A DNA stretch of 5,230 nt. It comes from Thermoleophilia bacterium. Its GTDB lineage: Bacteria > Actinomycetota > Thermoleophilia > RBG-16-64-13. Shown here one piece after another: positions 1-5,230 of this stretch (position 1 is the first letter of the stretch; each line of letters opens with the position of its first letter). The stretch covers positions 1 to 5,230 of the forward strand of contig JAFGIH010000401.1 of assembly GCA_016929985.1 (NCBI GenBank). The letters run 5' to 3'. A program made the translations under genes and the position numbers. The notes beneath the pieces are model-generated. The model was not told where the DNA came from and did not search any database. It was given only the letters and a program-made list of their open reading frames with translations.

Positions 1-141
1 ATACCCCGGTCCGGCCGCCTCGGGGCGGCCGTCGCCGTCTTGGCCGGATTGGTGATAGTCATGGCCATCCTCATCACCGGCGCGGTGCAGTTCTTCCGCC
101 GCCAGAGTCCCGACGGACCCGACACGGACCTGCCACAATGA
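1..141 (+). CDS. C-terminal fragment of a membrane protein, possibly a Wzz-type polysaccharide chain-length regulator
   Basis: Frame 1 is open from the left edge to TGA at 139-141 and gives 46 residues; the start lies outside the window. About residues 6-29 form one strongly hydrophobic helix (GAAVAVLAGLVIVMAILITG and onward). It is followed by a basic patch (FFRRQ) and a short acidic, proline-containing tail ending DLPQ. A last transmembrane helix with a short cytosolic tail is what the C-terminus of Wzz/YveK-type chain-length regulators looks like, and such genes commonly sit next to wzy polymerases. The family assignment is inference from position and topology, because no diagnostic Wzz motif falls within the fragment. 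That it codes is supported by the hydrophobic pattern, by G/C-ending codons, and by a stop only 4 bases before the next gene. It could be any other membrane protein with a C-terminal helix. Confidence 0.6.
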   Translation: MPRSGRLGAAVAVLAGLVIVMAILITGAVQFFRRQSPDGPDTDLPQ

Positions 142-155
142 CCGCATGCGCATGA
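138..155 (+). other. Possible five-codon minicistron linking two genes through ATGA overlaps
   Basis: ATG at 138-140 overlaps the TGA (139-141) that ends the upstream gene. It opens a five-codon frame (M-T-A-C-A) ending at TGA 153-155. That stop in turn overlaps an in-frame ATG of the next gene at 152-154. Two ATGA overlaps 14 bases apart could pass terminating ribosomes on to the downstream start, which has no clear Shine-Dalgarno site of its own. The geometry is directly visible; its use in translation is inference, and chance is possible. Confidence 0.25.
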
Positions 156-2674
156 GCAACGTCGCCACGCAACTCAGAGACCCCAAGGCGCCGCTCACTC
201 TGGCGCGACTGCTCGTCTTTCTGGCGGCGCTGCTGCTGGGCGCGCACGCCTTCCAGCTCTTCGGCTACGCCCTGTTCGACTGGGTCTCGTTCGCGGCGGT
301 GCTCCTGGTGCTGGTCGCCTGGGTGCGCGACCCCTCCAGCCGCCGCTATCCTCCCGCCTTCTTGCTTTGCGGCCTGCTGCTGATCATCGGCTGCGGGCTG
401 ACCCTCTTTCTCAACCCCAACACCGGGACCACCCTACGCAGGCACGCCCCGGTGGTGTACGTCTTCATGTTCTGGCTGCCGCTCTTCACCCTGGTCATCA
501 CCCGTCTCAAACACCTCCGCGTGCTCTACGTCGCCCTGGCCGTCTCGGCGGCCATCACATCCGTGGGAGCGCTGCTGCAGGCCACGGTCGGTCTCTCCCT
601 GCCCAACATGAGCTCCCCCACCTGGGGCCGCATGACCGGTTTCCTGCCTCACCCCGTGCAGCTGGGCACCTACTGCGCTCTGGTGGTGCCCCTGGCGTTC
701 AGCTTGGTGATCATCTCCCGCCGTCTGCGCTTCCGCCTGCTCTGGCTGGCGGTGATGGCGCTCGGTTTCTCCGGCATCGTGGTCTCGGCCTCCATGACGG
801 GCATCCTGGCGGTGGCGCTCGCCTTCGTGACCTTCCTCCTCTTCAGTCCCACCCTCAAGAAGCCCAAGACCTGGCTCATCATCGTGGTCGTGCTCGCTCT
901 GCTGGTAGGCCTCTGGTTCCTGCTCAGCCCCGTGCTCAAAGACACGGGCATCGCTCTGGTCACCGATCGTTTCCGGACGCTCTTCAGCACGTCCGACCCG
1001 CACTTCAACACGTGGGTCACCCGCATCGAGGCGGACCGCATCGCGCTCGACTACATCGTCGACCGGCCCTTGGTGGGGTACCCCGCGGGAGCGGAGGGCG
1101 CCGTGATGGTGCACAACGGCTTCTTGATCTTCTGGTACGAGATTGGGCTGTTCGGCTTCCTGGCAGTGGTGGCTCTGTTGGTGCTGGCCGTCCGTGCGCT
1201 GTTCGCCCGTGCCCCCCGGGACGCGACCCACGAGGAGTGCCGCCGGCACCACTGGTTGAAGGCGGGCGCGGTCGCGTCGTTCGTGGCCTACTTGGCCTCC
1301 TTCATGGTGTCGCCCACCCTCACCGATCGCACGCTCAACGTCTCTCTGGCGGTCGCCTTCGCGCTGTGTTCGGCAAGTGGACATCGGGTGAGCTTCAGAA
1401 GGCGGACCAGGGAGGGTCTCCCCCCCAAGGGCGCCCAGAACCTGCGGGTGGCGGTGATCTACCACTTCTTCCCCCACTACCGCAAAGGGGTGATGGAGGA
1501 GCTGCGGCAGACCGCGGACGTGACTTTCGTGGGCGACCGGGACGGGGCGGAGGGCGGCGTCCCCTGCCTGGCGTTCCCTGAGGACGCCCGCTTCGTCCAG
1601 GCGCGGTGCTACCGCGTGGGGCCGTTCGTCCTGCAACCCAAGGTGGTGTGGCTCGCTCTGACCGGCAGGTATGACGTGTTCGTGTACCTGGCGAATCCCT
1701 ATTTTTTGGCCACCTGGTGCGCAGCCCTCATCTGCCGGTTGCGGGGCCGCCGGGTGGTGTTCTGGGGACACGGGTTCCTCTCGGAGAAAGAACGGCTCAA
1801 GAATTTGACCCGAGCGCTGTTCTACTCGCTTGCCCACGCCTTCTACTCCTATGGATACCGTTCCAAGCAGATCGCCCGCCGGTACCGGTTCGGTGCCGAG
1901 AACCTCCACGTGGGCTTCAACTCGCTCGACTACCGGGCGCAGCTCCCACTCCGCGAGCAGTGCCTGTCGCGACCCGATCCGGAGGACGACCCGGCGGCCT
2001 GGGGTGACGCGGCGGCTGCGGAAACCCCCCGGGATGGCGCGGCGGCTCCAAATGGCACGGCCGCTCGGCGCCCCTTGCGTATCGTGTGCCTCTCCAGGCT
2101 CACAGGGAACTGCCGCTACGACCTGCTGCTGAGAGCTGTGGCCGAGGCCAGGGATGCGGCGGGACTGGCGACCTCGCTCCTCTTCATCGGGGACGGTCCG
2201 GCCCGGGCGGGGCTGGAGACGCTGGCGGCCGACCTGGGCGTGTCCGCGCGCTTCGTGGGCGAACTCTACGACGAGGCGGCCATCGCGCCCCTTGTCTACT
2301 CGGCCGACGTGACCGTCTCGCCCGGCAAGGTGGGGCTCACCGCCGTCCACAGCATGATGTTCGGCGCCCCCGTGGTGACCCACTCCGACCTCGACACCCA
2401 GATGCCCGAGGTGGAGACCATCGTTGAAGGCCGCACCGGGATGCTGTTCAATAGGGACGACGAGCACGATCTGGCCCGCGTGCTGGCCGGGTTCGGTGAT
2501 GCCTTCCCCGACCGGGAGCGCGCCAGGCGTGACTGCTTCGCCGTGGTCGACAGGCTGTACAACCCGGCGCACCAGGTCGAGGTACTGATGGCGGCCGTCA
2601 CAGGCGGGCCGGCCGAGGAGGGGGATGACATGCTGAGGCTCTTCACACCTGGAGACACCGATGCGGCTGCGTGA
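146..2674 (+). CDS. Fusion protein: Wzy/O-antigen-ligase-like polysaccharide polymerase joined to a GT4-type glycosyltransferase
   Basis: 842 codons. Residues about 17-264 contain eight or nine hydrophobic helices. A large polar loop (about 265-326) has R293 and R298 and then V-H323-N-G-F-L followed by E-I-G-L-F-G-F, matching the conserved His/Glu-Gly region of the O-antigen ligase/polymerase (Wzy_C) family. Two or three more helices follow to about 411. In that family this loop faces outside and works on undecaprenyl-linked glycans. Residues 433-842 form a complete two-lobed glycosyltransferase: N-lobe start [15 protein letters not shown]540-G-H-G, a loop NSLDY, C-lobe [14 protein letters not shown], then P726-G-K-V-G-L and P754-E-V-E. 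The first Glu of the usual GT4 EX7E motif is replaced by H735, which I recall as normal for this subgroup. The lobes are split by an Ala-rich insertion (608-643). Start is ATG 146 or ATG 152; no good Shine-Dalgarno site is visible and the frame has stops upstream. The two halves are usually separate genes. The fused GT would be cytosolic if the helix count is even. The junction may hide an indel (see findings). Confidence 0.88.
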   Translation: MRMSNVATQLRDPKAPLTLARLLVFLAALLLGAHAFQLFGYALFDWVSFAAVLLVLVAWVRDPSSRRYPPAFLLCGLLLIIGCGLTLFLNPNTGTTLRRHAPVVYVFMFWLPLFTLVITRLKHLRVLYVALAVSAAITSVGALLQATVGLSLPNMSSPTWGRMTGFLPHPVQLGTYCALVVPLAFSLVIISRRLRFRLLWLAVMALGFSGIVVSASMTGILAVALAFVTFLLFSPTLKKPKTWLIIVVVLALLVGLWFLLSPVLKDTGIALVTDRFRTLFSTSDPHFNTWVTRIEADRIALDYIVDRPLVGYPAGAEGAVMVHNGFLIFWYEIGLFGFLAVVALLVLAVRALFARAPRDATHEECRRHHWLKAGAVASFVAYLASFMVSPTLTDRTLNVSLAVAFALCSASGHRVSFRRRTREGLPPKGAQNLRVAVIYHFFPHYRKGVMEELRQTADVTFVGDRDGAEGGVPCLAFPEDARFVQARCYRVGPFVLQPKVVWLALTGRYDVFVYLANPYFLATWCAALICRLRGRRVVFWGHGFLSEKERLKNLTRALFYSLAHAFYSYGYRSKQIARRYRFGAENLHVGFNSLDYRAQLPLREQCLSRPDPEDDPAAWGDAAAAETPRDGAAAPNGTAARRPLRIVCLSRLTGNCRYDLLLRAVAEARDAAGLATSLLFIGDGPARAGLETLAADLGVSARFVGELYDEAAIAPLVYSADVTVSPGKVGLTAVHSMMFGAPVVTHSDLDTQMPEVETIVEGRTGMLFNRDDEHDLARVLAGFGDAFPDRERARRDCFAVVDRLYNPAHQVEVLMAAVTGGPAEEGDDMLRLFTPGDTDAAA
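1382..1457 (+). other. Junction between the polymerase and glycosyltransferase halves, with a seven-C run
   Basis: The linker (residues 413-432) is basic, containing FRRRTREG, and reads straight into the glycosyltransferase N-terminus. It holds a purine-rich AGGGAGGG (1409-1416, Shine-Dalgarno-like) followed by a run of seven C at 1420-1426. If one C were absent, the polymerase frame would stop at TGA 1455-1457. That stop overlaps GTG 1454-1456, which is in frame with the glycosyltransferase and would form a GTGA stop/start overlap. As given, the sequence is one continuous frame. The alternative is a reading of the visible bases, not something shown. Confidence 0.6.
1967..2074 (+). other. Ala/Pro-rich low-complexity insertion between the two lobes of the GT4 domain
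   Basis: Residues 608-643 of the fusion protein form an acidic/Pro stretch (RPDPEDDP) and then Ala-rich sequence. The codon run GCG GCG GCT appears twice, 30 bases apart. A run of six C lies at 2025-2030. The insertion falls between the N-lobe (NSLDY) and the first strand of the C-lobe (RIVCLS), where GT4 enzymes normally have a short linker. It is probably a flexible inter-lobe extension that does not disrupt the fold. Confidence 0.6.
2651..2655 (+). promoter_or_regulatory. Shine-Dalgarno site for the first acyltransferase gene
   Basis: GGAGA lies five bases before ATG 2661 and inside the end of the preceding coding region. It is one of the better sites in the window and fixes ATG 2661 as the start, giving a 14-base overlap with the upstream stop. 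Confidence 0.6.
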
Positions 2675-3206
2675 CGCGGCCCGAGCGTGCCGCAGAGCCT
2701 ACTGGCGCCGGCGTCTACGCTTGCGCCACGTGGACAAGACCTTCCTGGCCGGCGGTCGCTCCCAGATCGCCCGTGATTTCGTCGCCGGCCCTTACGGCTA
2801 CGTGGCCCCGGGATGCCTGATCTACCCGGGCGTTTCCATCGGCCCCTACACCATGATCGGCCCCGGCGTCAGGGTGGTGGGTAACGACCACATCTTCGAC
2901 CGCCCGGGCACACCCGTGATCTTCAGCGGGCGACCGGAGCAGAAGCCCACGGTCATCGGCGCCGACGTGTGGGTGGGAGCGGGCGCCATAATCCTGTGTG
3001 GGGTCCGCATCGCGGACGGGGCCATCGTGGGGGCGGGATCGGTGGTCACCGCCGACGTCCCCGCCTTCACCGTGGTGGGCGGAGTGCCCGCGACGCTGCT
3101 GCGCCGCAGGTTCCCCTCACCGGAGGACGAGCGCACACACATGCTGATGCTGCAGGGTCCGGTGGTGGCCGGCGAGTACGTCGAGAGGCTGAAGGCCGGC
3201 CGATGA
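2661..3206 (+). CDS. Hexapeptide-repeat (left-handed beta-helix) acyltransferase, probable sugar O-acetyltransferase
   Basis: 181 residues. After a very basic N-terminus (seven Arg in the first 20 residues), hexapeptide repeats run from about residue 46: [24 protein letters not shown]. Then comes the loop G74-N-D-H77-I-F-D with the likely catalytic His, and a characteristic segment [18 protein letters not shown]. The D102-V-W-V-G start of the second coil set ([18 protein letters not shown]) follows, then the typical end [14 protein letters not shown]. This layout is that of WbbJ/CatB-like acetyltransferases in EPS and capsule loci, which move acetyl from acetyl-CoA to a sugar hydroxyl or amine in the cytosol as trimers. 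The exact acceptor cannot be read from sequence. The gene overlaps the fusion gene by 14 bases and the next gene by 4 (ATGA), so it is likely co-translated with both. Length is normal for the family. Confidence 0.88.
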   Translation: MRLRDAARACRRAYWRRRLRLRHVDKTFLAGGRSQIARDFVAGPYGYVAPGCLIYPGVSIGPYTMIGPGVRVVGNDHIFDRPGTPVIFSGRPEQKPTVIGADVWVGAGAIILCGVRIADGAIVGAGSVVTADVPAFTVVGGVPATLLRRRFPSPEDERTHMLMLQGPVVAGEYVERLKAGR

Positions 3207-4345
3207 GCTACCACGGCGCCTCAGGCGAGGGATCCCTGGCCACGGCGCCGGGTGCCGCGCCGGGCGGAGCGCCGAGGATGGCGCCGGGCGGCCCGGAAGC
3301 CGCGGCGCCGGCCGCGGCGCCGGCCATATCGGTGCTCATCCCCACCAAGAACGAGGAACGTGACCTCCCCGGCTGTCTGGCCTCCGTGGCCTGGTGCGAC
3401 GACATCCACGTCTACGATTCCATGAGCACCGACGCCACCGTCGCCGTCGCCCAGGCGGCCGGCGCCGCCGTGACCCAGCGAAGTTACGAAGACTCCGATC
3501 TCGCCTTCGGCGGCGACGAAGCCGCCCATCGCAATTGGGGTCTCGCCAACATCCCCTTCAAGCACCCCTGGGTGCTCCACCTCGATGCCGACGAACGCTG
3601 CAACCCCGCCCTGATGCGCGAGATGGACCAGGCTGTGCGCGACGCCGAACACGGGGCCTTCGAGATCCGGCGCCGCGACTTCCTCGGCTCCACCTGGCTC
3701 AAGCATGTGCAGGCGTCCCCCTACTACATCCGCCTGTTCCGGCCTGAGGCCGTCCACTACGAACGCCTGATCAACCCCATCACCGTGGTGGACGGCACCG
3801 TCGGCCGGCTGACCGGCTACTTCGACCACTACCCCTTCAGCAAGGGCCTGAGCGACTGGGTCCGCAAACACAACCACTACAGCACCCTCGAGGCCCGCCA
3901 GATCGTGCGCGAGCGCGAGGCGGGCGCCGGCGGGGCCGAGGAGGGTGGCGCCCGCGGGGCCGCGGCGGGTGAACGCGCGGCGGCCGCCACCACGGCCAAC
4001 GGCGGGGCCGCGGCGGGTCGGGCCGACACCGGCGGGGCGGCCGGCGGCGCCGCGGCCGATGAGCCCAGCGCCCGCACCGGCTCCAGCCTCCTCAAGGCCC
4101 TCACCGCCTGCGACTTCCACGAACGCCGCCGCCATCAGAAGGCCCTCTTCTACCGTCTGCCCTGCCGCCCACTGCTCAAGTTTCTGCTGCTGTATGTGGG
4201 CAGGCTCGGGTTCCTGGACGGCCGGGCCGGCTACACCTACGCGCGCCTGCAGTCGATATATGAGTATCTGATCGTGCTCAAGACCCGCGAACTCGAGAAG
4301 GAGCAGGCGAAGCCCGGTGACATCCCCGGCGCCCCCAACATCTGA
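3203..4345 (+). CDS. Family 2 glycosyltransferase, WaaE/KdtX-like, with two low-complexity expansions
   Basis: 380 residues from ATG 3203, which overlaps the upstream TGA (ATGA 3203-3206) with GAAGG at 3191-3195 in front. An upstream GTG at 2969 in the same frame would extend the protein across the acyltransferase gene and is rejected. The GT-A core begins at I42 ([18 protein letters not shown]). It continues with D72 in [11 protein letters not shown] (nucleotide binding) and L127-D128-A-D130-E-R-C (metal-binding DXD). The C-terminal region has [36 protein letters not shown] and a hydrophobic [17 protein letters not shown] followed by a helix to [10 protein letters not shown]. This matches the WaaE/KdtX-like GT2 group found in LPS core and EPS loci, which adds one sugar from a nucleotide donor on the membrane's inner face. 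Unusual are the Ala-Pro repeat at residues 15-42 and the roughly 55-residue Ala/Gly-rich insertion at 240-294. Without both it would have close to a normal family length. Donor and acceptor are unknown. Confidence 0.9.
   Translation: MSYHGASGEGSLATAPGAAPGGAPRMAPGGPEAAAPAAAPAISVLIPTKNEERDLPGCLASVAWCDDIHVYDSMSTDATVAVAQAAGAAVTQRSYEDSDLAFGGDEAAHRNWGLANIPFKHPWVLHLDADERCNPALMREMDQAVRDAEHGAFEIRRRDFLGSTWLKHVQASPYYIRLFRPEAVHYERLINPITVVDGTVGRLTGYFDHYPFSKGLSDWVRKHNHYSTLEARQIVREREAGAGGAEEGGARGAAAGERAAAATTANGGAAAGRADTGGAAGGAAADEPSARTGSSLLKALTACDFHERRRHQKALFYRLPCRPLLKFLLLYVGRLGFLDGRAGYTYARLQSIYEYLIVLKTRELEKEQAKPGDIPGAPNI
3245..3328 (+). repeat. 12-bp in-frame minisatellite, seven units, in the 5' end of the GT2 gene
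   Basis: GCGCCGGG or a close match recurs with exact 12-base spacing at 3245, 3257, 3269, 3281, 3305 and 3317; the unit at 3293 has drifted (CCGGAAGC). The last two full units are part of an exact tandem 12-mer, CCGCGGCGCCGG at 3300-3311 and 3312-3323. The repeat is in phase with the gene, so six of the seven four-residue units start with Ala-Pro. Copy-number change would lengthen or shorten the N-terminus without a frameshift. The tract precedes the catalytic core and probably forms a flexible tail. Confidence 0.85.
3920..4084 (+). repeat. Ala/Gly-rich low-complexity insertion with an internal 17-bp direct repeat
   Basis: Residues 240-294 of the GT2 are mostly Ala and Gly with scattered Glu, Arg and Asp. 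GCGGGGCCGCGGCGGGT occurs exactly at 3954-3970 and 4002-4018, 48 bases apart and in the same reading phase. Related GGCGGGGC cores appear at about 3929 and 4032. The insertion lies between [12 protein letters not shown] and [20 protein letters not shown], which read as contiguous parts of the family. It therefore looks like an expanded loop rather than a new domain. Confidence 0.75.
4297..4303 (+). promoter_or_regulatory. Shine-Dalgarno-like site before the GTG start of the WcaF-like gene
   Basis: GAAGGAG ends 13 bases before GTG 4317, which is longer than the usual spacing. A weaker AGG at 4305-4307 is closer. It lies within the 3' end of the GT2 gene and supports GTG 4317 over the internal ATG at 4404, which would remove the conserved N-terminal segment. 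Confidence 0.45.
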
Positions 4346-4877
4346 GCGGTACGACGACCCGCCCACCTTCCCCCTCAGCCACCGGGCCTACCGCGCGCTG
4401 TGGATGGTCACCTGGTTCCTCCTGGCCTCGTGGACGCCGCGACAACTGCGGCCGTGGCGGCGCCTGCTTCTGCGGCTCTTCGGGGCCCGGCTGGGCCGGG
4501 CGGCCGACGTACGCGCCTCGGCCCGGGTGTGGTACCCGCGCAACCTCGTCATGGAGGAGCGCACCATGCTGGGTCCGCGCGTCGACTGCTACAACATGGC
4601 TCTGGTGACGGTGGGCGCCGGCACGATCGTGTCGCAGCGCGCCCACCTCTGCGGCGGCACCCACGACTTCGAGTCCCCCGGCTTCCCCCTCACCGCGCGT
4701 CCCATCGCCATCGGTCGGGACGTGTGGATCGGCGCTGAGGCCTTCGTGGGGCCGGGCGCGGTGCTTGGTGACGGCGTCGTCCTCGGGGCCCGGGCCGTCG
4801 CCTTCGGCGTCCTCGAACCCTGGACGGTCTACTTCGGCAATCCGGCCACCCCCCAGCGGAAGCGGACCCCACTCTGA
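4317..4877 (+). CDS. WcaF-like hexapeptide acetyltransferase (colanic-acid-type putative acetyltransferase)
   Basis: 186 residues from GTG 4317, overlapping the GT2 gene by 29 bases. The N-terminal segment FPLSHRAYRALWMVTWFLLASWTP followed by WRRLLLRLFGARLG is typical of the WcaF group. The beta-helix follows with VWYPRNL, VDCYNMALVTVGAG and IVSQRAHLCGGTHDF (H116-D117; this SQxxxLCxGxHD-like motif is the group's signature). Then come ARPIAIGRDVWIGAEAFVGPG and the closing coil VYFGNPATPQRK. Length is close to E. coli WcaF as I recall it. The group is thought to acetylate sugars of exported polysaccharides using acetyl-CoA in the cytosol; the precise sugar here is unknown. It is the second acyltransferase in the operon, and the two are clearly different subfamilies rather than a duplication. 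A run of six C at 4849-4854 sits near its 3' end, and its TGA (4875-4877) is overlapped by the next reading frame. Confidence 0.9.
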   Translation: MTSPAPPTSERYDDPPTFPLSHRAYRALWMVTWFLLASWTPRQLRPWRRLLLRLFGARLGRAADVRASARVWYPRNLVMEERTMLGPRVDCYNMALVTVGAGTIVSQRAHLCGGTHDFESPGFPLTARPIAIGRDVWIGAEAFVGPGAVLGDGVVLGARAVAFGVLEPWTVYFGNPATPQRKRTPL

Positions 4878-5230
4878 CCTACGACCCACATCCGTGTCTG
4901 GCCCCTATCGGTGACGCCGCCCGACGGTTCCAAGGGCGCGTCGCCTTCGTCTACCCCACGCGCTACCCGGGAACCCCGGGGCAAGGTCTGGTGCGGGGCT
5001 CGATCCGCGCCGTCCGCCGGCTCTGGGAGTACTGCCTGCTGGCCGTCGATATCTGGCGGGCCCGCCGCAGCGAGCTCATCATCGTCCGCGAGTTCAGCAC
5101 CTACTATCTGCTCGTGACCGCCGGCCTGTGCCTCCCCCTGATGCGCAGAGTGGCGCTCGTGGTCAACCACAACGTCCAGGCCGCCCACAACAGCGCCCTC
5201 CAGCGCCGGCTGCTGATCCTCTTCGCCCGC
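4874..5230 (+). CDS. N-terminal part of a probable glycosyltransferase, cut by the window edge; non-canonical CTG start proposed
   Basis: The frame is open from 4772 to the right edge. Coding character becomes clear after the WcaF-like stop: about residues 22-38 read RVAFVYPTRYPGTPGQG, like the first strand and loop of a GT-B glycosyltransferase. They are followed by a helix, ELIIVREFSTYYLLVTAG, and RRVALVVNHNVQAAH with N98-H99-N100. The last resembles the NHN-containing strand of some polysaccharide glycosyltransferases. Family membership is tentative because only about 119 residues are visible. There is no ATG, GTG or TTG in frame between the upstream stop at 4769-4771 and GTG 4991, and starting at 4991 would remove the first strand. 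CTG 4874 forms a CTGA overlap with the previous stop, in the style of the ATGA at 3203, and has GGAAG at 4858-4862 upstream. It is the simplest start, but unproven. Confidence 0.6.
   Translation, partial: MTYDPHPCLAPIGDAARRFQGRVAFVYPTRYPGTPGQGLVRGSIRAVRRLWEYCLLAVDIWRARRSELIIVREFSTYYLLVTAGLCLPLMRRVALVVNHNVQAAHNSALQRRLLILFAR

Noticed and set aside
367..1581. Plus-strand alternative frame of 404 codons inside the fusion gene
   Set aside because: Its translation is Pro/Arg/His/Gly-rich without hydrophobic segments, whereas the overlapping frame gives well-formed membrane helices.
2022..2035. Run of six C in the GT4 domain as a frameshift site
   Set aside because: The frame is consistent with family motifs on both sides, and no alternative stop/start arrangement gains from a shift here.
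434..2572. Very long antisense open frame (about 712 codons) on the minus strand opposite the fusion gene
   Set aside because: Its product is rich in His, Gly, Arg, Glu and Gln with no domain pattern. Such frames are expected opposite GC-rich genes because stop codons are rare there; the plus-strand product has clear family motifs throughout.
2969..3202. Upstream GTG start for the GT2 gene
   Set aside because: It would overlap the acyltransferase gene by over 230 bases and add a Gly/Arg/His-rich shadow translation. ATG 3203 has a four-base overlap with the upstream stop and a usable Shine-Dalgarno site.
3295..3328. GC-rich palindromic sequence that could be read as a terminator stem
   Set aside because: It is inside the GT2 coding region, arises from the 12-bp repeat, and has no T-run after it.
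3221..4366. Long antisense open frame opposite the GT2 gene
   Set aside because: It mirrors the low-complexity and GC-rich codons of the plus strand and shows no motif; the plus-strand frame has DXD and other GT2 signatures.

Overview
The window is a stretch of a surface or exopolysaccharide (EPS/capsule) biosynthesis operon from a high-GC bacterium. By eye G+C is about 70%, with strong G/C preference at third codon positions, GTG and possibly CTG starts, and weak Shine-Dalgarno sites. A high-GC actinobacterium is my best guess, but this rests on composition and gene style only; nothing in the window fixes the species.

Layout: every gene reads left to right, and each one touches or overlaps the next. 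(1) 1-141: C-terminal tail of an inner-membrane protein ending in one transmembrane helix and a short polar tail, as in Wzz-type chain-length regulators. (2) 146-2674: a large protein joining a Wzy/O-antigen-ligase-like membrane polymerase (about residues 1-412) to a GT4-type cytosolic glycosyltransferase (about 433-842). (3) 2661-3206: a left-handed beta-helix (hexapeptide-repeat) acyltransferase. (4) 3203-4345: a WaaE/KdtX-like family 2 glycosyltransferase that carries an N-terminal 12-bp minisatellite and an internal Ala/Gly-rich insertion. (5) 4317-4877: a WcaF-like hexapeptide acetyltransferase. (6) from 4874 to beyond the right edge: the N-terminal part of what looks like another glycosyltransferase, with no ATG, GTG or TTG start. 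There is no gene-free stretch over 300 bases. I see no promoter, terminator, RNA gene, CRISPR array or insertion sequence.

Together these genes fit a Wzy-dependent pathway. Glycosyltransferases (GT4 domain, GT2, terminal GT) would build a lipid-linked repeat unit on the cytosolic face, two acyltransferases would decorate it, the Wzy domain would polymerise it after flipping, and the Wzz-like protein would set chain length. The priming transferase and flippase are not in the window.

The most unusual points are: the polymerase-glycosyltransferase fusion, whose junction holds a seven-C run next to a latent GTGA stop/start overlap; a missing canonical start for the last gene beside a six-C run; in-frame Ala/Gly/Pro-rich expansions in two of the glycosyltransferases, one a clean seven-unit 12-bp tandem repeat; and a five-codon minicistron bridging the first two genes.
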